The notes beneath the pieces were generated by a model. It ran no database searches and was not told where the DNA came from. It saw only the letters and a list, made by a program, of their open reading frames with translations. Shown here piece after piece: positions 17,116 through 25,621 of a stretch of 64,000 nucleotides of DNA. Source of the DNA: Neorhizobium vignae (GTDB lineage Bacteria; Pseudomonadota; Alphaproteobacteria; Rhizobiales; Rhizobiaceae). How positions within the stretch are numbered: position 1 is the stretch's first letter; each line of letters starts with the position of its first letter. The position numbers were made by a program, and so were the translations under genes. The stretch covers positions 1-64,000 of the forward strand of contig NZ_JNNU01000028.1 in the NCBI RefSeq assembly GCF_000732195.1. Direction: 5' to 3'.

Positions 17116-18425
17116 CCGCGGGCAATCGCGTGAAAAAAGGCGCCGCTGACCAGGCCTCGCCGGCCGCCTGTCGGACCGATCGGCTTGCCGCCGCCATCGG
17201 CGATCGTCGCAAAGGCGGCGTCGGTGCCCGGCGAGACCACGCTGGCATAGTGGAATTCATGGCCACGGATCGTATCGCCCCTTCGGCCGATCGGGCTGTC
17301 CTCAGAGAGTTCCGCCTGGCGGTAACCGAGGTTCATCTTGCGTTTGGCGAAACTGGTGCGGTGGGAGAGCAGCCCGGTCATGACGTGTGTCACGCCATCG
17401 GCGTCCTCCAGCGTTTCGCCGAGAACCATGTAGCCGCCGCACTCGCCGTGGACGGGTTTCGTTTCCGCAAATCGGGTAAGGCCGGACTTGAATTTTTCGG
17501 CGTTCGCAAGTTTTCCCGCGTGCAGTTCGGGGTATCCGCCCGGCAGCCAGCAGACGTCGCAGCCGGCCGGTGGTGCTTCATCGGCCAGTGGGGAGAAGGG
17601 AACAACCTCGGCACCGGCGGAACGCCATTCGCGCATCAAATGCGGATAGAGGAAGGTAAACGCGGCATCCTGCGCCAGGGCGATCCGCTGACCCGGCGGA
17701 CGCAGTGATTTTTCCGTGGAGCCGCTGGGAATATTGAAGGGTTTTGCGGCGGCATAGATCGCATCGAGGTCGAGCGAGGCTTCCATGGCGTCGGCCAGTC
17801 GTTCGATATGTGCGTCCATTTCCGGATGTTCGCTCGCCTGGACGAGGCCGAGATGCCGTTCGGGCAGGATAAGCGAGGGGTCGCGCAGGACGGTGCCGAC
17901 AACGGGAATTCCGGCCGCCTGGATGGCATCGCCACAAAGCTTCTTGTGCCTTTCACTGCCGGCACGATTGAGGACGCAGGCCGCGATTTTCACGGTCGGA
18001 TCATAGTGAGCAAAGCCGTAGGCGATTGCGCCGGCGGTTTGGGACTGGCCGGAAACGTCCAGCACCAGCAGCACGGGCAGATGGAACAGCCGGGCGAGAT
18101 CCGAGGCGGCGCCGGAACGGTTCTCTTCGCTGACGATGCCGTCGAACAGGCCCATGGCGCTTTCGATCAGAAGCAGTTCCGCATCTTCCGCCTGCCCGCG
18201 CGCCAGATGCCGGAGCAGGTCCGGCGCCATTGCCCAGCTGTCGAGGTTGAGGCCCGGCCGATGCGTCGCCGCCTCGTGGAAACCGGGATCAATATAGTCC
18301 GGCCCTGTCTTGATGCCGCGCACCTTAAGGCCACGGCGGGCAAAGGCGCGCAGCAAGCCGATCGTGACGCTGGTCTTGCCGGAGCCGGAGCGCGGCGCAC
18401 CGATGATGAGCGCGCGGGCGGTCAT
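17112..18425 (-). CDS. cobB: hydrogenobyrinic acid a,c-diamide synthase
   Basis: 437 residues. The N-terminal P-loop APRSGSGKTSVTIGLLRAF (residues 10-28) with IKTGPDYIDPGFH belongs to the dethiobiotin-synthetase-like amidase domain. The C-terminal half is a class I glutamine amidotransferase with the nucleophile Cys in VHGECGGYMVLGE near 335 and a late His (RGHEFHYA). It amidates the a and c carboxylates of the corrin ring using ATP and glutamine before cobalt insertion by CobNST. It overlaps cobA by 4 bp. Confidence 0.95.
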   Translation of the reverse strand: MTARALIIGAPRSGSGKTSVTIGLLRAFARRGLKVRGIKTGPDYIDPGFHEAATHRPGLNLDSWAMAPDLLRHLARGQAEDAELLLIESAMGLFDGIVSEENRSGAASDLARLFHLPVLLVLDVSGQSQTAGAIAYGFAHYDPTVKIAACVLNRAGSERHKKLCGDAIQAAGIPVVGTVLRDPSLILPERHLGLVQASEHPEMDAHIERLADAMEASLDLDAIYAAAKPFNIPSGSTEKSLRPPGQRIALAQDAAFTFLYPHLMREWRSAGAEVVPFSPLADEAPPAGCDVCWLPGGYPELHAGKLANAEKFKSGLTRFAETKPVHGECGGYMVLGETLEDADGVTHVMTGLLSHRTSFAKRKMNLGYRQAELSEDSPIGRRGDTIRGHEFHYASVVSPGTDAAFATIADGGGKPIGPTGGRRGLVSGAFFHAIARG

Positions 18426-19201
18426 GGCTTGCCACCTGTCAGCACGGCCTGCATCGAAACGATCCGGCCGATGACGATCAGAGCGGGAGCGGCGAATTTC
18501 TGTCGCTCGACTTCCGCCTCGACGGTTGCGAGCGTTGCGGTCAGCGAGCGTTCGTCCGGCGTGGTTGCCGCCATCAGCACCGCGACCGGCGTTTCCGGCG
18601 ATAGCCCGCCTTCGATCAGCAGCCTGGCGATGGTGCCGATCGTGCTGACGCCCATGTAGACGACGATCGGCTCGCCGGTTTTCGCCAGCGCCTTCCAGTC
18701 CAGGTCGCCGGGACTGCCGGCCGCATGGCCGGTGGCAAGGGTGATCGCGCGGCTCACTCCCCGCATCGTCGCGGGAATGTTGGCGGAAGCGAGAGCCGCG
18801 AGCGCGGAAGTCATGCCCGGCAGGATGCGGAATGGAATGTTTTCTCGGGCAAGCGCTTCCGCCTCCTCGCCGCCGCGTCCGAACACGAAGGGGTCGCCGC
18901 CCTTCAGCCGCAGCACGCGCCTTCCCTTGCGGGAGAGTTCGATCAGCAGGCCGGTAATATCGTCCTGGGCGACGGAGGGTTTGCCGCCGCGCTTTCCGAC
19001 GAAGATAAGCTCGGCGGTCGTCGCGAGCGACAGCACGCCGTCGGAGACCAGCGCGTCATGGACGATCACGTCGGCCTTGCGAAGCGCATCGGCTACTTCC
19101 AGCGTCAGGTAACGCGGATGGCCGGGGCCGGCGCCGGCGAGCCAGACATGGCCGGGCTCGAAGACGGGTGCTGCGACGATGGTTTCGATGCTTTCATTCA
19201 T
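18422..19201 (-). CDS. cobA: uroporphyrinogen-III C-methyltransferase
   Basis: 259 residues, standard for CobA. SAM-binding landmarks of the tetrapyrrole methylase fold are AGAGPGHPRYLTL near residue 20, VGKRGGK near 69, LKGGDPFVFGRGGEEAEAL near 98 and PGMTSALAALASANIP. It methylates uroporphyrinogen III at C2 and C7 to give precorrin-2, the entry to the B12 (and siroheme) route. Its start is 53 bp from the divergent cbiD start. Confidence 0.95.
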   Translation of the reverse strand: MNESIETIVAAPVFEPGHVWLAGAGPGHPRYLTLEVADALRKADVIVHDALVSDGVLSLATTAELIFVGKRGGKPSVAQDDITGLLIELSRKGRRVLRLKGGDPFVFGRGGEEAEALARENIPFRILPGMTSALAALASANIPATMRGVSRAITLATGHAAGSPGDLDWKALAKTGEPIVVYMGVSTIGTIARLLIEGGLSPETPVAVLMAATTPDERSLTATLATVEAEVERQKFAAPALIVIGRIVSMQAVLTGGKP

Positions 19202-19254
19202 ATGCGGACCTTTGACCGGTGACGCTCGGCCCCGGTCGGGCTATAGAAACGGCC

Positions 19255-20367
19255 ATGGAAGTGGATGGCAAGAACCTTCGTCGTGGCTGGACCACGGGAA
19301 CCTGTGCGGCGGCGGCGAGCAAGGCGGCCTGTCTTGCTCTCATGTCCGGAAAATTCCCCGAGATGATCGAGGTGACGTTGCCCGGAGGGCAGACGCCATC
19401 CTTCGCGCTTGCCGTCGAAGAGACGGGCGAGGGATTTGCGAGAGCCGGGATCGTCAAGGATGCCGGCGATGACCCCGACGTCACGCACGGCGCGCTGATC
19501 AAGAGCACCGTGCGGCGCGGCGCGGCCGGCAGCGGCATCATTTTCAAGGCCGGCGAAGGCGTCGGCACCGTCACCCGTGCCGGCCTGCCCTTGCCCGTCG
19601 GCGAACCCGCCATCAATCCGGTGCCGCGCAAGATGATCGCCCAGGCAATCGCCGAGGTCGCCGGCGGTGAGACCGATTTCGAGGTGGAGATTTCCGTCGC
19701 CGATGGCGCGAAGATCGCCGAGAAGACGCTGAACGGCCGGCTCGGAATTTTGGGCGGCATCTCGATCCTCGGCACGACGGGGATCGTCATTCCCTTTTCC
19801 TGCTCGGCCTGGATCCACTCCATCTGGCGCGGCATCGATGTCGCGCGCGCCGCCGGCCTCACCCATGTGGCGGGCGCCACCGGCAACACGTCGGAAAAGG
19901 CGGTGCAGGCGCATCATGGATTGCACGAGATCGCGCTGATCGACATGGGGGATTTCGTCGGCGGCATGCTGAAATATCTGCGCGACCATCCGGTGCCGAA
20001 GGTGACGATCGCCGGTGGCGTCGCCAAGATGACCAAGCTCGCGCAGGGCATGCTCGACGTCCATTCCAAGCGCGGACTCGCCGATCTCGAGGCCCTGGCG
20101 AAGCTGGCGGGTGAAGCCGGGGCGAGCGACGAGCTTGCGGCGCAGATTGCCGCTGCGAACACCGTGTCGCAGGCATTCGCGCTCGCTGGCGAAAACGGCC
20201 TGGCATTGGGCGACCGGATCGCGGCGCTCGCCTGGAAGACCGCCGCCAAGGCGCTCAAGGATCCGCAGATCGCGCTGGAAATCCTGGTCTACGATCGCGA
20301 GGGCCGGTTGGTCGGCCGGACCGCGTTTACGCCGTCCGATCATTCGGAATCCTTATCGCCGGCCTGA
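19255..20367 (+). CDS. cbiD: precorrin C1-methyltransferase, CbiD type
   Basis: About 370 residues from ATG 19255; an in-frame GTG at 19219 would add 12 residues. The family opening [19 protein letters not shown] is clear, with [15 protein letters not shown] near 125 and the conserved [20 protein letters not shown] near 182, then GNTSEKAVQ. CbiD methylates C1 of the ring in the anaerobic route. Here it occurs with aerobic-route enzymes and no cobF is visible, so it probably replaces CobF as the C1 methyltransferase. It is transcribed against its neighbours and its 3' end overlaps cobM by 28 bp. Confidence 0.94.
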   Translation: MEVDGKNLRRGWTTGTCAAAASKAACLALMSGKFPEMIEVTLPGGQTPSFALAVEETGEGFARAGIVKDAGDDPDVTHGALIKSTVRRGAAGSGIIFKAGEGVGTVTRAGLPLPVGEPAINPVPRKMIAQAIAEVAGGETDFEVEISVADGAKIAEKTLNGRLGILGGISILGTTGIVIPFSCSAWIHSIWRGIDVARAAGLTHVAGATGNTSEKAVQAHHGLHEIALIDMGDFVGGMLKYLRDHPVPKVTIAGGVAKMTKLAQGMLDVHSKRGLADLEALAKLAGEAGASDELAAQIAAANTVSQAFALAGENGLALGDRIAALAWKTAAKALKDPQIALEILVYDREGRLVGRTAFTPSDHSESLSPA

Positions 20368-21125
20368 GGCCAGCCGGGCCGGAAGCGGCGCACGTAATCG
20401 GCATTGTAGAGCTGGCTCTCGACGAAATCGGCAGCGCCCAGGCCCTTGCCGACGAAGATCAGCGCCGTGCGTTCGGCGGGTTCCGCCGCCAGCTTCGCTT
20501 CGATATCGGCAAGCGTGCCGCGGATGATCCTTTCTTCCGGCCAGGAGGCGCGCACAACGATTGCGACGGGGCAATCGGCGCCATAACACGGCGTCAGTTC
20601 CGCGACGATACGGTCGAGCGCGTGGATGGCGAGGTGGATCGCCAGCGTCGCGCCGGTCGCGCCGAAGGCCGCCAGCGTCTCGCCGTCCGGCATTTTCGAA
20701 GCGCGGCCGGAAACCCGGGTGAGGATCAGGCTCTGCGCCACTTCCGGAATGGTCAGCTCTCGCCGCAGAGCTGCAGCGGCGGCGGCAAAGGAGGGCACGC
20801 CGGGGGTCAACGTGTAGTCGATGCCATGCTTTTCCAGCCGGCGGATCTGTTCGGCAACCGCGCTCCAGACGGAAAGATCGCCGGAATGCAGCCGCGCGAC
20901 ATCCTTGCCGGCCTTGTGCGCGGCAACGTATTCTGCCTCGATCTCGTCGAGCGACAAAGAGCCGGTATCGACGATCCGTGCGTCCTTCGGGCAATAGTCG
21001 AGCAGTTCCTTCGGCATGATCGAGCCGGCATAAAGGCAGACCGGCGAGCGGGCGAGAATATCGCGGCCGCGCACGGTGATGAGGTCGGCGGCGCCCGGTC
21101 CGGCGCCGATGAAATGCACGGTCAT
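20340..21125 (-). CDS. cobM: precorrin-4 C11-methyltransferase
   Basis: 261 residues of the tetrapyrrole methylase family. Landmarks: [16 protein letters not shown] near residue 5, [15 protein letters not shown] near 32, [16 protein letters not shown] near 80 and [19 protein letters not shown] near 107. These fit CobM/CbiF, which methylates C11. The start overlaps cobE by 4 bp and the end overlaps the convergent cbiD by 28 bp. Confidence 0.95.
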   Translation of the reverse strand: MTVHFIGAGPGAADLITVRGRDILARSPVCLYAGSIMPKELLDYCPKDARIVDTGSLSLDEIEAEYVAAHKAGKDVARLHSGDLSVWSAVAEQIRRLEKHGIDYTLTPGVPSFAAAAAALRRELTIPEVAQSLILTRVSGRASKMPDGETLAAFGATGATLAIHLAIHALDRIVAELTPCYGADCPVAIVVRASWPEERIIRGTLADIEAKLAAEPAERTALIFVGKGLGAADFVESQLYNADYVRRFRPGWPQAGDKDSE

Positions 21126-21538
21126 GAATGGTCCTTCGAACGTGCCAGCGCGCAGGTGGCGCCATCGGCGATCAGGCGCGCGACAATCAGTTCCGAAGCC
21201 TCGCCGGCCGCCACCAGTGCTGCGGCTTCGGAAAGGCTTGGCGTCGCGGTTTGCGCAAGGCTGTGTTTCGAAACGGTTTTAGTGCGGGTTTCCGCCTGCT
21301 TCAGCGCCGCCTCATCAAGAATCTGCAAGGGCAAGCCCAGCCGTTCGGCGAGCTCGATCATTCCCGGCTCATGCCGCTTGATTTCGCCGGTCGCCAGCAT
21401 GGAGACGGATTCACGCGGAATATTCGCCTCGACGCAGGCAGCCGTCAGCGCCGAAAGCAACGCTTCCGCCGATGTCCCTTTGCGGCAGCCGAGACCTGCG
21501 GCAATCATGGCTTCACTCCGGGTTTCGTCCAGCTCCAT
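21122..21538 (-). CDS. cobE: CobE, cobalamin biosynthesis protein (CbiG C-terminal-like)
   Basis: 138 residues. It matches the CobE/CbiG C-terminal domain: [17 protein letters not shown] near residue 14 and a central [24 protein letters not shown] near 65. CobE is required in aerobic B12 synthesis and binds ring intermediates, though its precise role is less clear. It overlaps cobL by 34 bp and cobM by 4 bp, so the three are made from one message. Confidence 0.92.
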   Translation of the reverse strand: MELDETRSEAMIAAGLGCRKGTSAEALLSALTAACVEANIPRESVSMLATGEIKRHEPGMIELAERLGLPLQILDEAALKQAETRTKTVSKHSLAQTATPSLSEAAALVAAGEASELIVARLIADGATCALARSKDHS

Positions 21539-22758
21539 TGGGTAACCGGCATGGCCGGCTTCCAGCCCGACATGCTACCGATCGGGGCTGCGCGCGAAAC
21601 CTCCATGCGGATCAGCTCACCGCCGAGTTTCGCATGCGCTGCCAGAAGGAGCGCCTCCATTTCGAGCGTCACGGCATTGGCGACCATCCGCCCGCCGGGC
21701 TTCAGCACATCCAGGGCCGTGTCGAAAACGCCGGGCTCGCTGCCGCCGCCGCCGATGAAGATCGCGTCCGGCTGCGGCAGATTGGCCAGAGCCACCGGCG
21801 CCTCGCCTTCGACGATGCGCAGGCCTGGCACGCCGAATGCCAAGGCGTTCCGCCCGATCCGTGCTGCCCGATTGGCGTTGGCTTCGATCGCAATGGCTTT
21901 CAGGGAAGGATCGGCCAGCATCCATTCGATGCCGATCGAACCGGAGCCGGCGCCGATATCCCACAGCAGTTCGCCGCGGTGCGGAGCCAGCGCCGAGAGC
22001 GTCAGCGCCCGGATTTCACGCTTGGTGATCTGCCCGTCATGTTCGAACAGCGTATCGTCCAACCCGACAGCGCGCGGAAGGATAAAGGCTCCCGCTTCAG
22101 CCTTTACCTCGATGGCGACGACATTCAGCACATCGATATCCGGTAGCGCGAACTCATCTGCCTGCTGCGAACGGATACGTTCCGCCGCGCCGCCCAGAGA
22201 TTCCAGGACGGTTATCCGAGAAGGCCCGAAGCCGGTGCGGGACAAAAGCTCTGCCAGCGCCGCCGGCCCGTTCTCATCGGATGTCAGCGCGATGATCCGC
22301 CGACCCGGATGAAGCGACGGCCGAATGAGTTCGAGTGGCCGACCGTGCAATGACACCGTTTCGATGTCCTGCAGCGGCCAGCCAAGCCTTGAGGCGGCCA
22401 GAGAAAAGGCCGAGGGGGCAGGATAGGCGGTATATTCTTCAGGCGCGACATGGCGGGACAGCGTGACGCCGACGCCGAAGAAGAAGGGGTCGCCGGAGGC
22501 CAGCACGCAGACCTTCTGACCACGCAGCGCCACGACATCGCGCATCGCCGCGTCAAACGGGGTCGGCCACGGCCGGGCTTCGCCGGAGATCACGGAGGCT
22601 GCCAGTTCCAGATGTCGCCTGCCGCCGAAGACCACGGAAGCAGAAGCGATTGCCGCGCGGGCATTTTCGCCGAGGCCCGCAATCCCATCCTCGCCGATGC
22701 CGACGATGGACAGCCAGCGGCTTTGGTTTAAAGGTTTCCGAGCTGATTCAGGAGGCAT
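21505..22758 (-). CDS. cobL: precorrin-6Y C5,15-methyltransferase (decarboxylating)
   Basis: About 417 residues with two methyltransferase domains. The N-terminal part (CobLN, CbiE-like) begins SIVGIGEDGIAGLGENARAA with ASGDPFFFGVG near 90; the C-terminal part (CobLC, CbiT-like) carries DIGAGSGSIGIEW near 248 and IFIGGGGSEPGVFD. It methylates C5 and C15 and removes the C12 acetate carboxyl. ATG 22758 lies one base from the opposing cobK start; ATG 22773 is an alternative. The 3' end overlaps cobE by 34 bp. Confidence 0.94.
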   Translation of the reverse strand: MPPESARKPLNQSRWLSIVGIGEDGIAGLGENARAAIASASVVFGGRRHLELAASVISGEARPWPTPFDAAMRDVVALRGQKVCVLASGDPFFFGVGVTLSRHVAPEEYTAYPAPSAFSLAASRLGWPLQDIETVSLHGRPLELIRPSLHPGRRIIALTSDENGPAALAELLSRTGFGPSRITVLESLGGAAERIRSQQADEFALPDIDVLNVVAIEVKAEAGAFILPRAVGLDDTLFEHDGQITKREIRALTLSALAPHRGELLWDIGAGSGSIGIEWMLADPSLKAIAIEANANRAARIGRNALAFGVPGLRIVEGEAPVALANLPQPDAIFIGGGGSEPGVFDTALDVLKPGGRMVANAVTLEMEALLLAAHAKLGGELIRMEVSRAAPIGSMSGWKPAMPVTQWSWTKPGVKP

Positions 22759-22759
22759 C

Positions 22760-23527
22760 GTGCAACGTTCCATCCTCATTCTCGGCGGCACGGCGGAAGC
22801 CCGCGCGCTGGCCGGAAAGCTCGCCGGCGATCCACGGTTTACCGTCGAGCTGTCGCTTGCCGGCCGCACCCGCGCGCCGGCCGAGCAGCCCGTGCCAGTG
22901 CGTGTCGGCGGTTTCGGCGGCGCCGAGGGGCTCGCCGCTTACCTCAGGCAAAAAGACGTCTCGATCCTGATCGACGCGACGCATCCCTATGCGGCGCAGA
23001 TTTCCAGCAATGCGGCCAAAGCTGCCGAGGTTTCCGGCATTCCGCTGGTCGCCTTGCGACGATCGCCCTGGCTGCGGCAGCCCGGTGATCGCTGGATCGA
23101 AGTCGATAGTGTCTCCGATGCGGTCTACGCCCTGGGAGCGTTCCCGCGAAAAGCTTTCCTGACGCTCGGACGGCAGGAGCTTCTGCCCTTCGAAGCCGCG
23201 CCGCAGCACGCCTATCTGGTCCGCAGCGTCGATCCGGTCGAACCGCCGCTTTCCGTTCCGAACGCGGTTTATCTGACCGCGCGCGGTCCCTTCGGGCAGG
23301 CGGACGAGTCCCGGCTTCTGAAGGATCATGGCATAGAGGTGATCGTCGCCAAGAACAGCGGCGGACCGGCGAGCTACGGCAAGATCGCTGCTGCGCGCGA
23401 TCTCGGTATCGACGTCGTCCTGATCCGTCGTCCGGACCTGCCGGATGTGCCGTCCGTCGAGACCGTCGAGGAGATGGTCACCTGGCTTGATCATGCGCCG
23501 GTGCCCCTGAAATACCGCGGGGAATAG
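22760..23527 (+). CDS. cobK: precorrin-6A reductase
   Basis: 255 residues from a GTG with an excellent CAGGAGG site 4 bases upstream. The opening LILGGTAEARALAGKLA, VRVGGFGGAEGLAAYL near 45, LIDATHPYAAQISSNAA near 70 and late VVLIRRPDLPD are those of CobK/CbiJ, which reduces the macrocycle with NADPH. It is the only gene in this part on the plus strand: its start abuts cobL (one base between start codons) and its end overlaps cobJ by 37 bp. Confidence 0.95.
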   Translation: MQRSILILGGTAEARALAGKLAGDPRFTVELSLAGRTRAPAEQPVPVRVGGFGGAEGLAAYLRQKDVSILIDATHPYAAQISSNAAKAAEVSGIPLVALRRSPWLRQPGDRWIEVDSVSDAVYALGAFPRKAFLTLGRQELLPFEAAPQHAYLVRSVDPVEPPLSVPNAVYLTARGPFGQADESRLLKDHGIEVIVAKNSGGPASYGKIAAARDLGIDVVLIRRPDLPDVPSVETVEEMVTWLDHAPVPLKYRGE

Positions 23528-24258
23528 ACGATCGGCCGCTGATTCTCCCGCTCGATCACCCGCGTTTCCGCGGTGCCCACGATCACGCAGGTCGCCATAT
23601 CTGCCATATCGCTTCTTGCCTCTGACAACGGCACGACACGGATATCCTCATCCGGCCGGCCGGCCGCTCTGCCGAAGATCACGGGCACGGTGCCGGGCAG
23701 ATGGACGCGCAGAATGTTAAAGGTCTCGCCGAGTAGATGCGGACGCGCCTTGCTGATCGGATTGTAGAAAGCCATCACGAAACCGGCCGTCGCCGCGGCG
23801 ATCAGGCGTTTCTCGATCACATCCCAGGGCTTCAGATTGTTCGAAAGCGAGATGGCGCAGAAATCATGACCAAGCGGTGCGCCGGCCTTGGCCGCGACGG
23901 CCAGCATGGCGGTAATACCGGGAACGACCGAAAAATCGATTTCGCGCCAAGTGGCCGGGCCTTCGTCGATCGCCTCGCAGACCGCGGCAGCCATGGCGAA
24001 CACGCCGGGGTCGCCGCCCGAGACGACACAGACCTTGCCTCCGCCCGCCGCCATTTCGAGCGCGGCGCGGGCGCGGGCCAGTTCCTCCCGGTTATCGGAT
24101 GCGTGGCGCCGCTGGTCGGGGCGCAGATTCAAACGGTCGATATACGGAAAGTAGCCGAAAAAATCCTCAGCCGCAGTCACTGCGGCGGCGGCTTCCGGTG
24201 TCATCTGGTCCGGATTGCCGGGGCCGAGGCCGACGACGGTCAACGAACCCATTGTCAT
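23491..24258 (-). CDS. cobJ: precorrin-3B C17-methyltransferase
   Basis: 255 residues of the tetrapyrrole methylase family: VVGLGPGNPDQMTPEAAAA near residue 8, VSGGDPGVFAMAAAVCEA near 80, VVPGITAMLAVAAKAGAPLG near 107 and FYNPISKARPH near 160, the last typical of CobJ/CbiH. It methylates C17 and drives ring contraction to precorrin-4. It overlaps cobI by 4 bp at its start and convergent cobK by 37 bp at its end. Confidence 0.95.
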   Translation of the reverse strand: MTMGSLTVVGLGPGNPDQMTPEAAAAVTAAEDFFGYFPYIDRLNLRPDQRRHASDNREELARARAALEMAAGGGKVCVVSGGDPGVFAMAAAVCEAIDEGPATWREIDFSVVPGITAMLAVAAKAGAPLGHDFCAISLSNNLKPWDVIEKRLIAAATAGFVMAFYNPISKARPHLLGETFNILRVHLPGTVPVIFGRAAGRPDEDIRVVPLSEARSDMADMATCVIVGTAETRVIERENQRPIVYSPRYFRGTGA

Positions 24259-24995
24259 GGCCGCGTCTTCCAGCCGGGCACGAGGACAATCGAGAAATAG
24301 GGAGCCGGACTCTCGTCGCGCTCTTCCAGACGCTGCGCTGCGCCGTTCGCCATCGTGCCGCGCTCGACATAGAGCGCCCCGGACAGTTTGCCGACGGAGG
24401 CTAGCGCCCGGCGGATTTTTGGCAGGTTGCGGCCGACTTTCATGATCACCGCCCCGTCGGTATTTCCAAGCCGCTCCGCGAGCTTCTCCTCGGACAAGGT
24501 TCCCGGCAGCACGCTCAAAATATCGTCACCCTGGACGAGCGGCATCCCGGTCATCGACCAGCAGCCGGACATGGCTGTGACGCCGGCGACGACTTCCGCC
24601 TGGTAGCGGTTGGCGAGCCGCACATGCAGGTGCATGTAGGATCCGTAGAACAGCGGGTCGCCCTCGCTCAGCACGGCGACATTCTTGCCGGCATCGAGGA
24701 GCGTGGCGATGTCGTCTGCGGAGCGATCGAAGAAATCGGCGATCGGGCCGCGATAATCGGCCTCGTCCTTATGTGTCTCGACCGTGACCGGATAAACCAG
24801 CGGCAGTTCGAGCGTGCCCGGACGGATATGAGCCTCGACGATGGCGCGGCCGTTGCCGCTCGAGCCTCTCTTGCAGAAGAAGGCGATTACATCCGCTTCG
24901 TGGATGGCGCGTACCGCCTTCAGCGTCAGCAGTTCGGGGTCGCCGGGTCCGGTGCCGACGCCCGTGAGCTTGCCCTTGAGGAGTGCGGCGTTCAC
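24255..24995 (-). CDS. cobI: precorrin-2 C20-methyltransferase
   Basis: 246 residues. The start is the GTG at 24995, whose GTGA overlaps the cobH stop; the longer open frame upstream runs through cobH in another frame. Landmarks: LTGVGTGPGDPELLTLKAVR, FFCKRGSSGNGRAIVE near 42, LSEGDPLFYGSYMHLH near 100 and VVAGVTAMSGCWSMTGMPL. It methylates C20 of precorrin-2 to give precorrin-3A. It overlaps cobJ by 4 bp. Confidence 0.95.
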   Translation of the reverse strand: MNAALLKGKLTGVGTGPGDPELLTLKAVRAIHEADVIAFFCKRGSSGNGRAIVEAHIRPGTLELPLVYPVTVETHKDEADYRGPIADFFDRSADDIATLLDAGKNVAVLSEGDPLFYGSYMHLHVRLANRYQAEVVAGVTAMSGCWSMTGMPLVQGDDILSVLPGTLSEEKLAERLGNTDGAVIMKVGRNLPKIRRALASVGKLSGALYVERGTMANGAAQRLEERDESPAPYFSIVLVPGWKTRP

Positions 24996-25621
24996 AGTCC
25001 TGCCCTCGCCAGCGCGTTGACGCAGGCAGCCGTCATCGCCGAGCCGCCCATGCGGCCGCGAACGATCGCGTAGGGAATGCCGAGCGTCGCTTCCATCAGC
25101 GCTTCCTTGGATTCCGCCGCACCGACGAAACCGACCGGCATGCCGATAATCGCGGCAGGACGCGGCGCACCGGCATCCAGCATTTCGAGCAGGCGGAACA
25201 GCGCGGTCGGCGCATTGCCGATCGCGACGACTGCGCCTTCCATCTCGTCCCAAAGATCCAGCGCGGCAGCCGAGCGGGTGTTGCCGATGGTCTTTGCCAG
25301 CTCGATCGTGCGGCCGTCGCGCAGCGTGCAGATCACCTGGTTGTGGGCCGGCAGGCGAGCGCGGGTAATGCCATGCGCCACCATCTCGGCATCGCAATAG
25401 ATCGGCTTGCCGGCATGAAGCGCGCCGCGCGCCTGGGCCACGAAATCCTTGGAAAACCGGAAATGCTGAGCCGCCTCGACCAGTCCGCAGGCATGGATCA
25501 TGCGCACCGCGATATCGGCCTGCTCTGACGAGAAGGGCGAGAGGTCCGCTTCCTCGCGGATGATGGCGAAGGATTTTTCGTAGATCGCGTCGCCTTCGCG
25601 GATGTAATCGTAACTGTTCAT
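24992..25621 (-). CDS. cobH: precorrin-8X methylmutase
   Basis: 209 residues, the usual size. It begins YDYIREGDAIYEKSFAII and contains the active-site region MIHACGLVEAAQHFRFSKDF near 47 with the catalytic His, then IYCDAEMVAHGITRARLP near 73 and IGMPVGFVGAAESKEAL near 157. It moves the C11 methyl to C12, producing hydrogenobyrinic acid. It overlaps cobG and cobI by 4 bp each. Confidence 0.96.
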   Translation of the reverse strand: MNSYDYIREGDAIYEKSFAIIREEADLSPFSSEQADIAVRMIHACGLVEAAQHFRFSKDFVAQARGALHAGKPIYCDAEMVAHGITRARLPAHNQVICTLRDGRTIELAKTIGNTRSAAALDLWDEMEGAVVAIGNAPTALFRLLEMLDAGAPRPAAIIGMPVGFVGAAESKEALMEATLGIPYAIVRGRMGGSAMTAACVNALARAGL

